64,000 nt of DNA from Acanthosepion esculentum (taxonomy: Eukaryota; Mollusca; Cephalopoda; Sepiida; Sepiidae): contig OZ038485.1 of assembly GCA_964036315.1 (NCBI GenBank), positions 94,896,451 to 94,960,450 on the forward strand, given 5' to 3'. Numbering within the stretch: position 1 is the stretch's first letter; every line of letters begins with the position of its first letter. The notes beneath the pieces are model-generated. The model made no database searches and was not told the DNA's origin. It saw only the letters and a program-made list of their open reading frames with translations. Both the position numbers and the translations under genes were made by a program. This document shows, piece after piece, positions 23,806 to 35,185 of this stretch.

Positions 23806-24035
23806 ATACAAGGATAGGCTGAAAGGTCATAAGCTGACAATGAAGGATAGAGGTTAAAGCTGTGAAATCTTGCATGCATTAATTTCAACTCTTATTAATA
23901 ACTGCATTCTTTCTTTCCATGTAAACTGACATCTGACTGTTCAAAGAAAACAGTTCATTCTGTTGGTCAAAAAAGTTACCAATAGTAGATATGACAGTCA
24001 TCACTGCAATACTAGTTCCCAGTAAAGTGATTTTT
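23806..24035 (-). mobile_element. mariner relic, right end of the same family as 11693-12890
   Basis: The reverse complement matches the 3' end of the mariner at 12690-12890: CTTTACTGGGAACTAGTA, TTTGACCAACAGAATGAACT, TTTGAACAGTCAGATGTCAG, GTTATTAATAAGAGTTGAAA and TTAATGCATGCAAGAT, ending with GACCTTTCAGCCTATCCTTG. Only the terminal ~225 bp is present. Confidence 0.75.
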
Positions 24036-24404
24036 TAAGTCTGTACTTAATCACCTTACATTAAAGAAAGGAAGTGTCATTTATTTGTTTGGTTGGTTGG
24101 TTGGTTTCGTTGGGTTTTTTCAACTATGTTTTTTTATTGCGGTGGACAAAGGGAGGTTCCAAGTAAGTTTGAAATATAAATAAACTGATTTATTTAGGAT
24201 GGAGCCTGTCAGCCACCACCAACCAATCTAATAAGTTACACATTCAAGAAGAGAGTAATGTGTCACTCCCCAACAGATGATGTTCACAGAATTATTGATC
24301 AATGCAATGTGAATTTCTGAAGCTGAGAATCAATGTCAGATCATAATTAAATCGAGCTTTAAAAATTCACACTTTCGTGAAATACTGCACATGGAAAACA
24401 GTTC

Positions 24405-24495
24405 AGTAAAATAAAAAAATAAAAAATTTTTAAAAAATTTAAAATAAAAAAAAAATAAATAAAAAATAAAAAATTAAAAAAAAATTTAAAAAAAC
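24405..24495. repeat. A-rich low-complexity tract
   Basis: Irregular (AAAAT)/(TTTAAA) sequence with no stable period, similar to 15690-15785. Confidence 0.8.
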
Positions 24496-24844
24496 TCCAA
24501 GAGAAAGATTTAATGCCATGAAAAACTCAAAGTCAACTGAATTCAAAATTGGAATCAAAAGATTTTTCTGACACGAACAAACATTTTTTAATCTTTGCAA
24601 AAATAGCAACTAATTTCTTGAAAGCTAAAAGTTATTTAACCAAACCAAGCATAATAATATATTTCTATTTTATTAAGATTTTTTTCCTTAATACCACGAC
24701 CCTTCAGAATATGTATAATGATAGCTCTCCAGATTCCTTTTCTTTATTATTTGTGAACCGACATGTCTGACAGGGAAAGATGGTGAAGAAGTTTCCCCAT
24801 TGCCTTTCCCATAGTTTCGAATTCAGAATGATTCTTCTCCTAGA

Positions 24845-25085
24845 CGGTTATCCAAAGCTAAACAGCCCAGTCTACTCAAGATTTATTGCTCGAAAATACA
24901 GCAATTGTGGCAAGAGCCCAGTCAACTCTGCTAATTAAAAACCATACCTGAAGAGAGAAGAAATAGGTTCATGCCTTTCCTAAGTGCATTGGTGTTAAGT
25001 GAACACAACATACAAAGATAGAACTTGAACTTAGTTTGCTAATTCCACTTTCTATGCTGATAACCATTACGCTACCAACGCAAAT
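24845..25085 (-). repeat. SINE-C copy
   Basis: Plus-strand blocks ATCCAAAGCTAAACAGCCCA, GTCTACTC, GAAATAGGTTCATGCCTTTC, CTAAGTGCATTGGTGTTAAG and a head remnant GATAACCATTACGCTACCAA match SINE-C in reverse. Diverged and partly interrupted. Confidence 0.5.
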
Positions 25086-25764
25086 TTATTTACCATCACA
25101 ATGTGACAATTTTCCAGCCATACAGATTTTGTTTTACAATGATGCACCCCCATAGCCTCCTCACCTATCCAGAGATTTGTTCTTTTAAAAATGTTTTAAT
25201 GTAGTGCAGTGAATTGTATAAAAATGTTGTTCTGTGTGCATTTAAATTTATGTTGTTATAATGTATCATGAACGTTTTATTTTTCACATACATAACAGAA
25301 TATAATATGCAAGTATTTATTTATACACAGACCGATATAAAAATGTGTATTAAAAACAAATACTGAATTTCATATTAAAAATGTCATGATAATATAAAAA
25401 CGGCCCTAGCACAAGAATCTCTTGTCTAATTTTAATGAAATTTAGCATTGCACTTGGCAGGGTCTCATGTTACAATATGCTCCTCAATTGGTTGGGGTAT
25501 CATGTATCATTTAAGCTGTATCTTGGGAATAAATGTACATACATAAAAGATTGGAGTTTGAATACTGTATAGATAAATTTGCTTTTTTTTTTTTTTTTTT
25601 CAAAAGTTATCTCCTCTGAATTTAAAAAGAAAAAGGCATTATAAAAAAAAAAATAGTTAGCAATCTTTAAATATTTGAAGAATTAAAAATTTCGAGAGAA
25701 TTTACATTCATTTAGATTGAGAGAAAGTAGACAAAATCTTTTTGACATTGAGAGAAAGACTAAG
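25086..25764. other. Unassigned AT-rich stretch
   Basis: T run at 25582-25602; no gene or repeat family recognised. Confidence 0.4.
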
Positions 25765-26020
25765 TCTTCTTTCAGGACATGGGTAATCACAGCTCTCCAT
25801 GACTTCCCGTCTTTTGTTGCTCTAAGTAAATCTTGACCATACCATCCCTATTTATTCTTGTTCCATTATCCAACCACACAAACTTGTTAAGTAGACAGTG
25901 TTTCCCTTGGTTTCTCTTAACCTTCAATATCCCCTGTGAGTGTTAAATTCTCCAGATCCTCCTCCATTATATATCCCAACTATTTCATCTGTCTCTTTAA
26001 TGAAGAATAGATATTTAAAA
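25765..26020 (-). pseudogene. LINE-B relic, C-terminal end
   Basis: The plus strand carries CAGGACATGGGTAATCACAG, CTCTCCATGACTTCCCGTCT and CCCTGTGAGTGTTAAATTCT, which parallel the reverse complement of the C-terminal LINE-B coding sequence at 63170-63420 (WRAMIAYVLKGHGT and NLILTGQREG). Diverged with many indels. Confidence 0.6.
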
Positions 26021-27062
26021 TAAAATTAATGTTTAAAACATTGCAGTTTTAAAAATGAGATCCTGCAGATATTTTCTCAAATGTAAGATTTGAAAATCAT
26101 CCAACAATGAAATATGAGCAGAAATTCTGAACTTGGAGTATCAAGAGTCAAGATTAAATTTTCTGCCAAGATTCAGAAAGGACTTCATTCATTTCTTCTT
26201 TCAAGGCAATGTTGAAAGTAGATCTATAAAATATTTTAGCCAACAATAATAAAGAAGAAAGCAATAACAATGTCAAGAACTTGATGGGTTAACCAATGAT
26301 TTTTATGTGATTTTGTTTTATTTCTTAAATCTAATTTTTGATCAGGTTTCAATTTTCAACCTGTGTATGTTATTCACTGAAAATAGATTTTTTTTACAAC
26401 ACCCTACAGGCAAAATTCATGATTCAAAATAACTAAGTTATAAGGTACCCTTTGTTAAGGTAGGAAAAAAAATCCCAGGATATAAAGAAAAAAACTTCAG
26501 CTTGTAGGTAAAGATGGGAAAAATCCAGAGAAAATATTACTTATTACCTCTAGGATTATTTTTTCTATCCACAAGCCAGTTTTAAGTGTGTGGAAGAGAA
26601 AAAAAAATGTCAAGATATTTCTAAAAGACGTTTTTAAGGCAAGCAGTTTTTGTAATTATTGTGCTCAATATCAAGAGATTGAGCATTAAAAGTAAATATT
26701 CATTTATCTTATTCCAACTTTGAGTTTTGCAGGAATTACATCCACTCATCAGGAGGACTTGATTGTAAAATAGAATTTTACTATCTAGCCTCTGGGGAAT
26801 GGATGTAAAATCTGATCAGGGATAAAATAATTTGATTTATTACTAATTTTTTTTCTTTTTACTGTTGTTAATTGACTAATGGTTCTAATGTTTCATACCA
26901 AAAATGAAATAAAAAAAAACAATGTCAAGAAATAGTGATTGTTAAGGAAAGTTTATAACTCTTTATTTGTTTAAAAGAACCAATAGAAAGAAAAATTATT
27001 AGACATGTCTTCATAAATAAAGACTGGTTCACTTTAAGCTCCAAAAAGACTGCAGCTTAAAG

Positions 27063-27066
<4 letters not shown>
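26021..27066. other. Unassigned AT-rich stretch
   Basis: No recognisable gene or repeat. Confidence 0.4.

Positions 27067-27107
<41 letters not shown>
27067..27107. repeat. (TA)n microsatellite
   Basis: About 20 TA units. Confidence 0.9.
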
Positions 27108-27399
27108 CAATTGGCTACTCTCATTTTCTAGGCACACACATCTGCTAGAGTGGCAAGTCAACTCAGGTTATAAACAACAGCTCAGGCATACTTGTGCTTG
27201 TTCAACAGATAAAGCCCACCTGCAGTTTATACTGCAACAATGCTGAATGGACTCCAGTTAGTTAAAGTTTCTGGGAGAGAACACAATCTGTCATAATGAG
27301 AAGTTTGAACAATGCCAGTAGACTCAAACCCTCAGTCACAATGATTTGTAACTTTGTGCTAGTACAGCCATTGACATCTTCTAAACAGTTCCATCTACC

Positions 27400-27605
27400 C
27401 GGTTTTACTCACAAGATAGGCTTAAACCAACTCATGGTGTGGCTTTCAGGCACTTTCCAAATATACCACCCATGCTAGGATCACCTCCACAGATCAATAA
27501 CATCAACAAGTCCCCTTCCTGATAAATTAACCATTAGGAAATTCAAACTCCCGTTTCATGGTCAGAAAGCAAACATTCTAACAACTCACCTACATGCCTC
27601 TTGCC
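27400..27605 (-). repeat. Possible tRNA-derived SINE (uncertain family)
   Basis: On the minus strand GGCATGTAGGTGAGTTGTTA and GAGTTTGAATTTCC are spaced like Pol III A and B boxes, with the variable sequence GCTTTCTGACCATG between them. No second copy is obvious in the window. Confidence 0.4.
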
Positions 27606-27869
27606 ATAAACTGTAGTATTAATTAGAAAAATAAAAATCCAATATTCATTATAGGTTTCTACCTATAACCTATTAATGCCGACATTTGCAACAATGGGCA
27701 TTAATGTACAAAATACAGAATGTTACACAAGACTACCAAATTGACACATGGCGCATTTGGCAGGTGCTGGACTGACCCGACGTGTTGTGTCACAGGTGGT
27801 GCACATATTGAAGCTTTGTGAAATCAGTTATAAAATCTAAATCCCTTTGAATATCTTGTTCAAATTTTG
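27606..27869. other. Flank of a LINE insertion, possible DNA-transposon remnant
   Basis: The sequence on the far side of the LINE-K copy ends with GGGAGGGACACCCTGTAT near 28217-28234, typical of DNA-transposon termini, but no matching left terminus was found here. Confidence 0.3.
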
Positions 27870-28135
27870 ATATTTTTTTTTTTTTAAGCTTATCACCCCA
27901 AGCAAGGCTGGGAGCCACTAGCACGCAAGGGGTTACAGAAGGTTTGGAGGAAGAGCAGATAGGAGTGGTAAAGGAGAGGATGTGGAGAAAGATAGTGGAT
28001 CGATCAAGGCAAGGAGGTTACAGAGGATTTGGAGCGAGAGCAGATAGGAATGGAAGGTGAAAGGATGTGGAGAAGGGAAGTGGATAGATCAAGGCAACTG
28101 GAGATGTCGATTGACGTTACACTTAAATAGTTTTA
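27870..28135 (-). pseudogene. LINE-K 3' end, heavily 5'-truncated
   Basis: The plus strand starts with a T run, then AAGCTTATCACCCCAAGCAA and the reversed 3' UTR blocks (GGAGGAAGAGCAGATAGGAG, AAGGCAACTGGAGATGTCGA), stopping at CACTTAAATAG. Only the UTR and the last few codons remain. Confidence 0.85.
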
Positions 28136-28554
28136 ATAAAGAAGAAGCCAAGTTTCTTTGTCTGGGACGTGTAGTTACTCAGACATACACATTTTAAATT
28201 ATGTCAATTTTTGGGAGGGACACCCTGTATTTTCCCAAATTTTTAAGTAAGAGTATTGCACAAGAGAATATATAAAAAAATACAAAGCATTTAGGAAATT
28301 CTCTCTTTGGCATCAATATACAGATTATTTAAAGTGCAGATGTTTGAATACATTCTGATAAAATTCCTTTGATGTGAAGGAATACAATTGCTGCTTGTAG
28401 TACAGTTAAATGATAAAATTCAAAATTACAAATGATGCACATAACGCTTATTGACATTAAAAAAAAAATGTTCTTTGTTAAATACATAAACAGATTTTGT
28501 TTAACAGCATGTCAATTTTTTATGGGTCATTTAATGACAAAATTTAATTTTCTT

Positions 28555-28830
28555 GGGAGCAGTATTTTTTTTTTTTTTTTTTTTTCTTAAAAACAAAAAA
28601 TGTATTGCTGGTATTTTCAATATAAAAATTAATTTTTATACTTTCATAGTGTCTCCAGTTTGGGGCTTAACTATTTGCCCATAACTAGGACCCTAACAGG
28701 TACTACTACCCCCAGGTCAGATTGAAGCTGAGAAAGCCAGGTGGTTACACACTCAAAACTTCCTGGTCAGAGGCCTTACTGCTGAATGTAGTTTATAATC
28801 ATATCCAGGATGAAACAAAATGTGTAGCTA
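28555..28830 (-). repeat. SINE-E copy with a shortened minisatellite core
   Basis: The plus strand holds AAAAATGTATTGCTGGTATT, TTTTTATACTTTCATAGTGT, CCAGTTTGGGGCTTAACTAT, TTGCCCATAACTAGGACCCT and AAACTTCCTGGTCAGAGG, in the same order as the copy at 40695-41159. Only about one ATGTATTGCTGGTA unit survives, against six or so there. Confidence 0.7.
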
Positions 28831-31324
28831 ATGACATATATACAGTGAATGTACATAATAAAGTCTTACATAGCAAAAGTGACTTCTCAAAAAGTAGACT
28901 TATCTCATTAACAAACAGAAGTGGATAAGTGGGGGTGATTAGATCGCTGATTATTCAAGTACCAGTAATGCAGACCTCAGAAGTGGTAAAATCAGTAAGA
29001 GAGAAGAAAAATCTTTAAATATGTTACGGAAATTAAACTACAGAACCTTAAAATTTGACAACAGTTTGTATCATCATTAGCTCACATTTAGTGTAAAAAT
29101 TTGAAAGTTCTTATAAAAATGTACCAAAAGTATGACTAAAGAAAGATAGTGACATCTTTTTCATGGCCTTTTCTTTTCTGACGTTTTTCGGTCCCCACCC
29201 ACACACAAAAAAGGCCAAATAATTTAACATTTTTCTACTATTGCAAAAAGTAGAAATATTAAAAAAATAAAAAATTAAATTGAATACATAGATCCTAAAC
29301 TGGAAACTTCCCCTACCCACGAATAAAATAACCATCCCAGAAATCAAATAAAAGGAGTTCTGAAGTATTTTAAGAGATTTTAATCATTTTCCCTTGTACT
29401 AAAATTCTGTTAATAAAACCCACAAAGGAAAAAAAAAAAGTTTTCTCGTCATTTCTTTCCAATAGCGGGGATGGTGCCACCAAATCTCTCAGACAACCCA
29501 AGTTCCAATTTCTGATAACAGACTGCTGCAGCTGAGAAAGTACAATTAGCTTTCTGAACAATCACAGCGGTGACCTTCTTTTCTTTTTTTCAAGAACGAA
29601 CATCGATAGGTGAACGCTGAAATTGAACAGTTTTTTTTTTTCAGTAACTACTCGACGGGTAAAACTTTTATAACAGAACGGCCGAGTAGTTTGATGCGGA
29701 GCCAAAAATTAAAGTTTATTTTTAAGTGAGGGTCAACTGCCCGACTCTTTCATTTGAATTTGCCCTTCCAATAGAGAAGAATGAAATTTAAAATAAACAT
29801 CATAGACACCAACTGTTAGTTAAAATAAAAAATTTAAATAAGGTTACAAAAAAAAAAAAAAAATCTAAAAGAAATAATTAACACACTTGCAACGCACACA
29901 AATTGTTTCTATCCTGAAATAACATTTAAACAAAAAGTTTAGATCGGGTAAACGTAAAAAAAAGTGTATCGAACCACACTTAGTCACTAAATACTTTTTA
30001 CCACATTTCACATCTTAAAAGGTCATTTAAAAATTTTAAATAAGTTTATAGAACAGTAATTTAGTAAAATAATTTTTAAATTGTTATACACAGTGATTTG
30101 CTAAGACTAGTGACTGATCTTGATTATCATTGTTACAATCTGGCATTACCCTCTGGTCTTCCTCAGATGCCTGTTGTCGGTAATACACACCGTTCTTTGA
30201 GAAAAGAAAGTTCTTTTTTTCTAGAAATTGAACATATTGTTTTTCTTATTAGAAAAACAAAAAAGAAAGAATGTAATAATTAACTGACAAAAAAGTAAAA
30301 CATTTTTGAAAATTTTTTGGGTGCAATAAAAAATACTAAAGTAAAAATGTATTTTTTAAATCTTATTGAAAAAACGCAAAATGCGGTCTTAAAAAAGATT
30401 GAATTTTTAATTAATTTAGTAAGGAAATATTTTAAAACTAAAAAATGTTAATTTATTTTATACAAATTTATAATTACACTATAAATTAGTAATTATTTTA
30501 TTACGTCAAATTATTTTTTTATTTTATGAAATTTATTTTAAATGAATATATGTTGTGTCGTTTTTTTCTCTCTCATACAACAAACGAAAATCTGTTTTAG
30601 GTGTACTCTGTCTGTACTGTGTACCATACAACTTTTTCCGGTCACCAAATATCTCCGCCATCAACCGCGTAGCCGAATGTTGGTATGGATTCGTCATAGA
30701 AGGGATTTAAAAAAAAAGAAAGAATTACATATGACTTGTGAATATTGATTCCTTCGCTATCTCTGGGTTTGTCCACAGAAAACAATCTCTAGAGTAGACT
30801 CATCCTTAGCATCAATATTCAATGGAAATAATGCTTGAGCTTGCATTATTTTTTTAAAGCTATGATTCATACGGAAATCAAGCCAATAACGATTTAAAAG
30901 AGAGAGAAAGGTATTTTCCAAAAGTCTAATATTGTAAAACATTGATCCTATGTTCGGAATCAAAGTCAATAATTAAAGTTCCTTGAAGCAGTGATTCGAA
31001 GAACGAATGAGGCTCATCAATTCCTGGAGAATCTTTGGATTCGGCACAGCGGACGAACTTTGTCAAGTGAGACAACCTAACAAATCAAGGTAAAATTCAG
31101 TTTTCCCTCAACAGCTGAACCCAATAAGTAACAGGAAACCTACGACGATATTTGTATTTTTAAAGTCTTAACTTAAATATCGAATAAAGAATAAAATATT
31201 TTAAAAAGCTAATAAGCGAACATACCTTGTATGACCATAACAACGTAATATCTCATTAAGTGGAGAGGATAATGCTGCTTTTTTATTTCGTTTGTTCTTT
31301 TAACTATTTTAGATAAACTATTAT
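28831..31324. other. AT-rich stretch without a recognised gene
   Basis: Several short open frames exist but none shows a domain, splice signals or good context. Contains A runs near 29848 and 29425. Confidence 0.4.
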
Positions 31325-31412
31325 TAGTCACTATATTTATATTCGGACCATTATCCTCATCTTTGTTCTTGTTATAACAACAAAGATAATGACAATATAG
31401 TCCGAATAAATA
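31325..31412. repeat. Hairpin of SINE-B tail sequence
   Basis: TATTCGGACCATTATCCTCA + TCTTTGTT on the left is mirrored by AACAAAGATAATGACAATAT + AGTCCGAATA on the right, separated by only a few bases (CTTGTTATAAC). Both arms match the SINE-B tail. See the foldback finding. Confidence 0.7.
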
Positions 31413-32099
31413 GAGTAAAAAAAAAAATAAATAAACTCCTCATTCCAGACTGAAAAACTTCTTTAGTTTGTTCTTTTTAAATAAGTAGGATTCTTATGTG
31501 CAAAAATAAATCCCAGATTACTCATGCAGAAAAAAAAAAAAAAAACAATCAATGCGAAATTATTTAAATTATGTTTGTTATTATTGACGGCGCAGGTAAG
31601 CTAGTAATATATTTTATAAATGAACACTAACAGCCACCTGTAACAAAAAAAAAAGCCAGTAGGTTAAGTAAGTGAACTGACTGAACCTTACAATTGAATT
31701 TCTAATTCTACTTACTCATAACTTCGTTATTTGCTCTTACTTCTCGCTGGTAAATAGGGTAATAATAGCAGTTTTCCACGTTAATTTAATAAATTAGCAT
31801 GGCACAGAATCTTTTTCTGTGACCCTCACGTAAAAACTGACAAGTGTTCTGTTCATTGATTTCCCGCTGGAGGAGGTCAAAGGCTCTCAGAGTTTTTCGG
31901 ACACAACCTGATGATTATACAATATATACATGTTTTCTTTTTTTTTTTTTTTAACTTTATTGAATTTCGTTTTATTTTTTAAAACCCTGACAATTTTATT
32001 TCTTCTCGAATCTAAATAGGATTTTTTTAATTGCAAGTATTCATGAATAATTTCGGAGGGTTTTTTTTTGTAGGACCGAAATATTTGGCGTTTTCATTC

Positions 32100-32135
<36 letters not shown>

Positions 32136-32919
32136 AAGAAAAAGATTAAGATCTTTAATTGAAATAATTGTGATTTTTTTTAATCGAGTTAGCTACCTTC
32201 CGTTCTCTGAAGAACATTCTGAAAACATTTTGTTTGAAATTTTGATTGAAACTCATTTTTCTTTTGTTGTTGTTTCCTTCTTGATTCTCAAAAAGACACT
32301 TTCCTGAATTTCGATAAGAACATTCATGATGTTGTTAATTTTCTCCATAAAATCCTATCATTCTTCTGACCCGGTACGATTGTTAGATATTTTTCATATA
32401 ATAACACACATTATTAATATGAATTTTTTCATCGTTTTTAGTTTCTGTAAGTAAGCCTCTGTGTTTGCCAGTCAAGTGAACCATAAATAGCTTTAAGTTT
32501 AAACTAAAACACCACTATTTCTTTACGCAAATACACGTATCTCTATTAAACAAGGAAATCTTTAGAGAATTTTTCTTTTCTGCTCGGGGGATACACATTC
32601 ATGACGACAAAAGCTGATGAGATGGTCGCAAAAGCAAGTCGTTTTGTCCAAGCCCAGTTTTTGTTTCCCAGTTCATAATTGCTTACTTGGTGCTCTCAAA
32701 GTTGGTGTTTTGTTACAATCTCGACTACAACCGATCTGGTCGGCTGTTAGCATTCCGTGCTGAAAAGCAACTGATCATCAACAACAAAAAAGCAAATAAG
32801 TACCGTGGCTCTTCAAAAAGAAAATATTTTTATCGTATAAAATTTCTATACGTAAATTTCGATTTAGGCATTTCCTTATGAGTCTTTACAATGTATAAAA
32901 AAGTGTGCAAATTATTTTT
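31413..32919. other. AT-rich stretch without a recognised gene
   Basis: Homopolymer-rich (32102-32133 A run). No gene or repeat recognised. Confidence 0.4.
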
Positions 32920-33330
32920 ATCATCTCACCCCAAACAAGGCGATAAAGCCACTAAGACGCAAAGGATTACCCAGAGTGAAGGAGTCTGAGAAAAAAAAAA
33001 CATTAAGGAGAGAGGACAATAAAAAGAACAGGATTCAAGGAGACAGAAGATGACGATTGACATTGCATTTCATTTAAATGTTTGAAGACCAAAGTTGACA
33101 GGAAAGCAAGAAGTGTGAGAGTATTGTTGTTACATTTGCGAATTTCAACTATAAAATGATGAGACGTAGCTGCCAATCTAGTACTGCGATTAAATTTGTA
33201 AAGTCGAGTTACCAAAGGGAAAGCTCATCATCAGAGCAATTAACATGAAAATATAGAAAAGCCACAGAACTTATGTCACGGCAGTGGGATAGCGATGCCA
33301 GACCAGGATCTATAATCTTGCAAAATAAAA
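32920..33330 (-). pseudogene. LINE relic related to LINE-K
   Basis: The minus strand gives LVTRLYKFNRSTRLAATSHH, FIVEIRKCNNNT and VFKHLNEMQCQS, which parallels the LINE-K order (LVPRP.EF..P.RLASRSHP, VETVRC). The 3' end carries CTTGTTTGGGGTGAGATGAT, the counterpart of the LINE-K terminus CTTGCTTGGGGTGAT. Related old copies lie at 46040-46530 (plus) and 52055-52326 (minus). Confidence 0.65.
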
Positions 33331-33486
33331 TAAAATAAAAAATGATGTAATCACTGCAGTATATGAGAAAGATTTTATTTATTATGGGTGTGTGTGGGGG
33401 GAACCTTTCAGTTCCAACAGTAGTGAAAAAGACAATAAAATAATTTACAATGAATAAAATTAAAATACAATTCCCGATACTAGGCC

Positions 33487-33690
33487 AACAAGGGTGTGCG
33501 CGTTAGTGTAATGGGAATTGTCGATCCAAGTTCAAACTAGGCTATTGCGTTCAACTTTCGCACAAATTCTCTTTGGAAAAAAGTATGTCTTTTTTCTCCA
33601 TCCAACTACCCTTGCTAGGGGTTAAATAGCAGCATGGGTTGGGCTCTCTACGAATATTTGAGCGAACCCAGTTTATGAGAAGGAAAAAAA
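33487..33690 (+). repeat. SINE-C copy (plus strand)
   Basis: A-box-like GCGTTAGTGTAATGGGAATT and B-box-like CAAGTTCAAACTAGGC, then the body block GGAAAAAAGTATGTC, ACCCTTGCTAGGGGTTAAAT and AGCAGCATGGGTTGGGCT. Confidence 0.55.
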
Positions 33691-33780
33691 TCTGAATTCC
33701 AAACTGGAAAAGGCAATGGGTAACTATAATTTTAAAAAAAATGCATGGCAATCCACAGATGAACAAAAAGGAATTTATTT

Positions 33781-34272
33781 ACATTATTTACATTATGTCC
33801 TCAAAAATGAGGACAACAATCACGAAGTTTCGGCCGTTGTACGCTCCGGACTTCTTCAGTTGATTGGAATTTCGAACTGAACTCTTTATTTCATCCACCA
33901 GGGTGCATTGTTCTAGTTCCATATGCCATTCCTCTCCCAGATGTCCCAGTTATTTTCCTTTAACTCAACTTTCCAAGTTTTTGTATCCGCGAAGACACGT
34001 GGCCCAGTGGATAAAAGCGTTGGTTAGATCCAGTGAATTGACCCAAAGGCTACTGGTATACTGGTGAACAAAAATTTGGAGAGTCGAGTCAAAGTGAGAT
34101 AACTGAGACATTCAGAAGAGGCATAGCACGTGGAACTAGAACAGTCTACCCCGGTGGACGAAATAAAGGGTTCAGTTCGAAATTCCAATCACCTGAAGAA
34201 GACCGGAGCATACAATGGCCGAAACGTTGTGAATATGGCAACAAAGATGAGCAATACTGTACTGTAAATAAT
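33781..34272. mobile_element. Two SINE-B copies in head-to-head inverted arrangement
   Basis: Left arm, minus orientation: ATTTACATTATGTCCTC, AAGTTTCGGCCGTTGTACGC, TCCGGACTTCTTCAGTTGAT, GAACTGAACTCTTTATTTCA. Right arm, plus orientation: tRNA-like head with GTGGCCCAGTGGATAAAAGC and a B-box-like region, then GACGAAATAAAGGGTTCAGT, ACCTGAAGAAGACCGGAGCA, TACAATGGCCGAAACGTTGT and AACAAAGATGAGCAATACTG. The arms are about 160 bp each and the tRNA head is only on the right. Confidence 0.8.
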
Positions 34273-34879
34273 TACAATACCTCATCTGACAAATATAGAC
34301 AGAAAAATAATTTGTAGAGTTAAAACAAAAAAAAATAATTAACTAGCAATAAAAAAATGATTGTCTTCAGAATGACATAATAAAATTTTAATAAAGTTGC
34401 CTCGTTACTATCTTAGAATGATGCTAAGTCAGCAATCTCATCTCCATTGCAATCGTATTCTCACTGTTGTAGCCTTGCGCCAAACTAGACTACGCTTTAG
34501 CAACTATTCGCTTGTGCAGCGTCTTCTATTCTGAGTGCCCCACTATTGATGCTAAACACCTTATGAGCATTTCAGTTGTTGAGCACGATAGAAAGTTCCA
34601 TCTTCAGCGGGTGTTCCCCATTTGTGGCCTTGTACCATTCAAGGCTAGAGTAAATAAAAATAAATGCGGACAACCACGTGCGTGAGATAGTTTCGTATTT
34701 TCTACTGGTGCAAGTGGTCGACGTTCAGGGAGCTGAAAGCTAGGAATTTTTTTAGAGGATACCGATTTTCAAAGCAGTGTTAAGGGCTCTTGGAAATTTA
34801 GTGCAGCACAACTTCCTCAATTTTACCTTGGTGCCATAAACTAAGCTTCTGAAGTGAAAGAACATTCTAACTAAAACTA
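34273..34879. other. Unassigned, locally less AT-rich
   Basis: 34430-34760 is richer in G+C than its surroundings and contains CCACGTGCGTGAG with an E-box. No frame or repeat family recognised. Confidence 0.35.
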
Positions 34880-35185
34880 AAAATTATGTTACCGTTTTCC
34901 TAAGAAAAACGTCATAGCCTAACGAAGTGATGGAGAATAAAAGTAAAACTGAAAAAAACAGTCAACGAAATCAAAACAGTTCACCGTTCTAAGTGCTATT
35001 GGGGAGGGGCACTTGGAAACTGCATATTAGAATTTTTTCAATTAGAATTTAGATTTAAAAAAAACTTTGGGAAGGGCCATTTTCTTTCAATAGCACTAAG
35101 TGTTTAAAAATAACAGTTCAAAATCTTTTGGTAGCATTTTTCTCAGAAAATTTGCATTTTTATCCGTTTCTTTAAATTTAAAAAC
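34880..35185. repeat. Possible foldback element
   Basis: TTCTAAGTGCTATTG near 34989 is mirrored by CAATAGCACTAAGTG near 35087. Further out TTTTCCTAAGAAAAACGTCA pairs loosely with the reverse complement of TAGCATTTTTCTCAGAAAAT. Ends are not defined. Confidence 0.4.
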
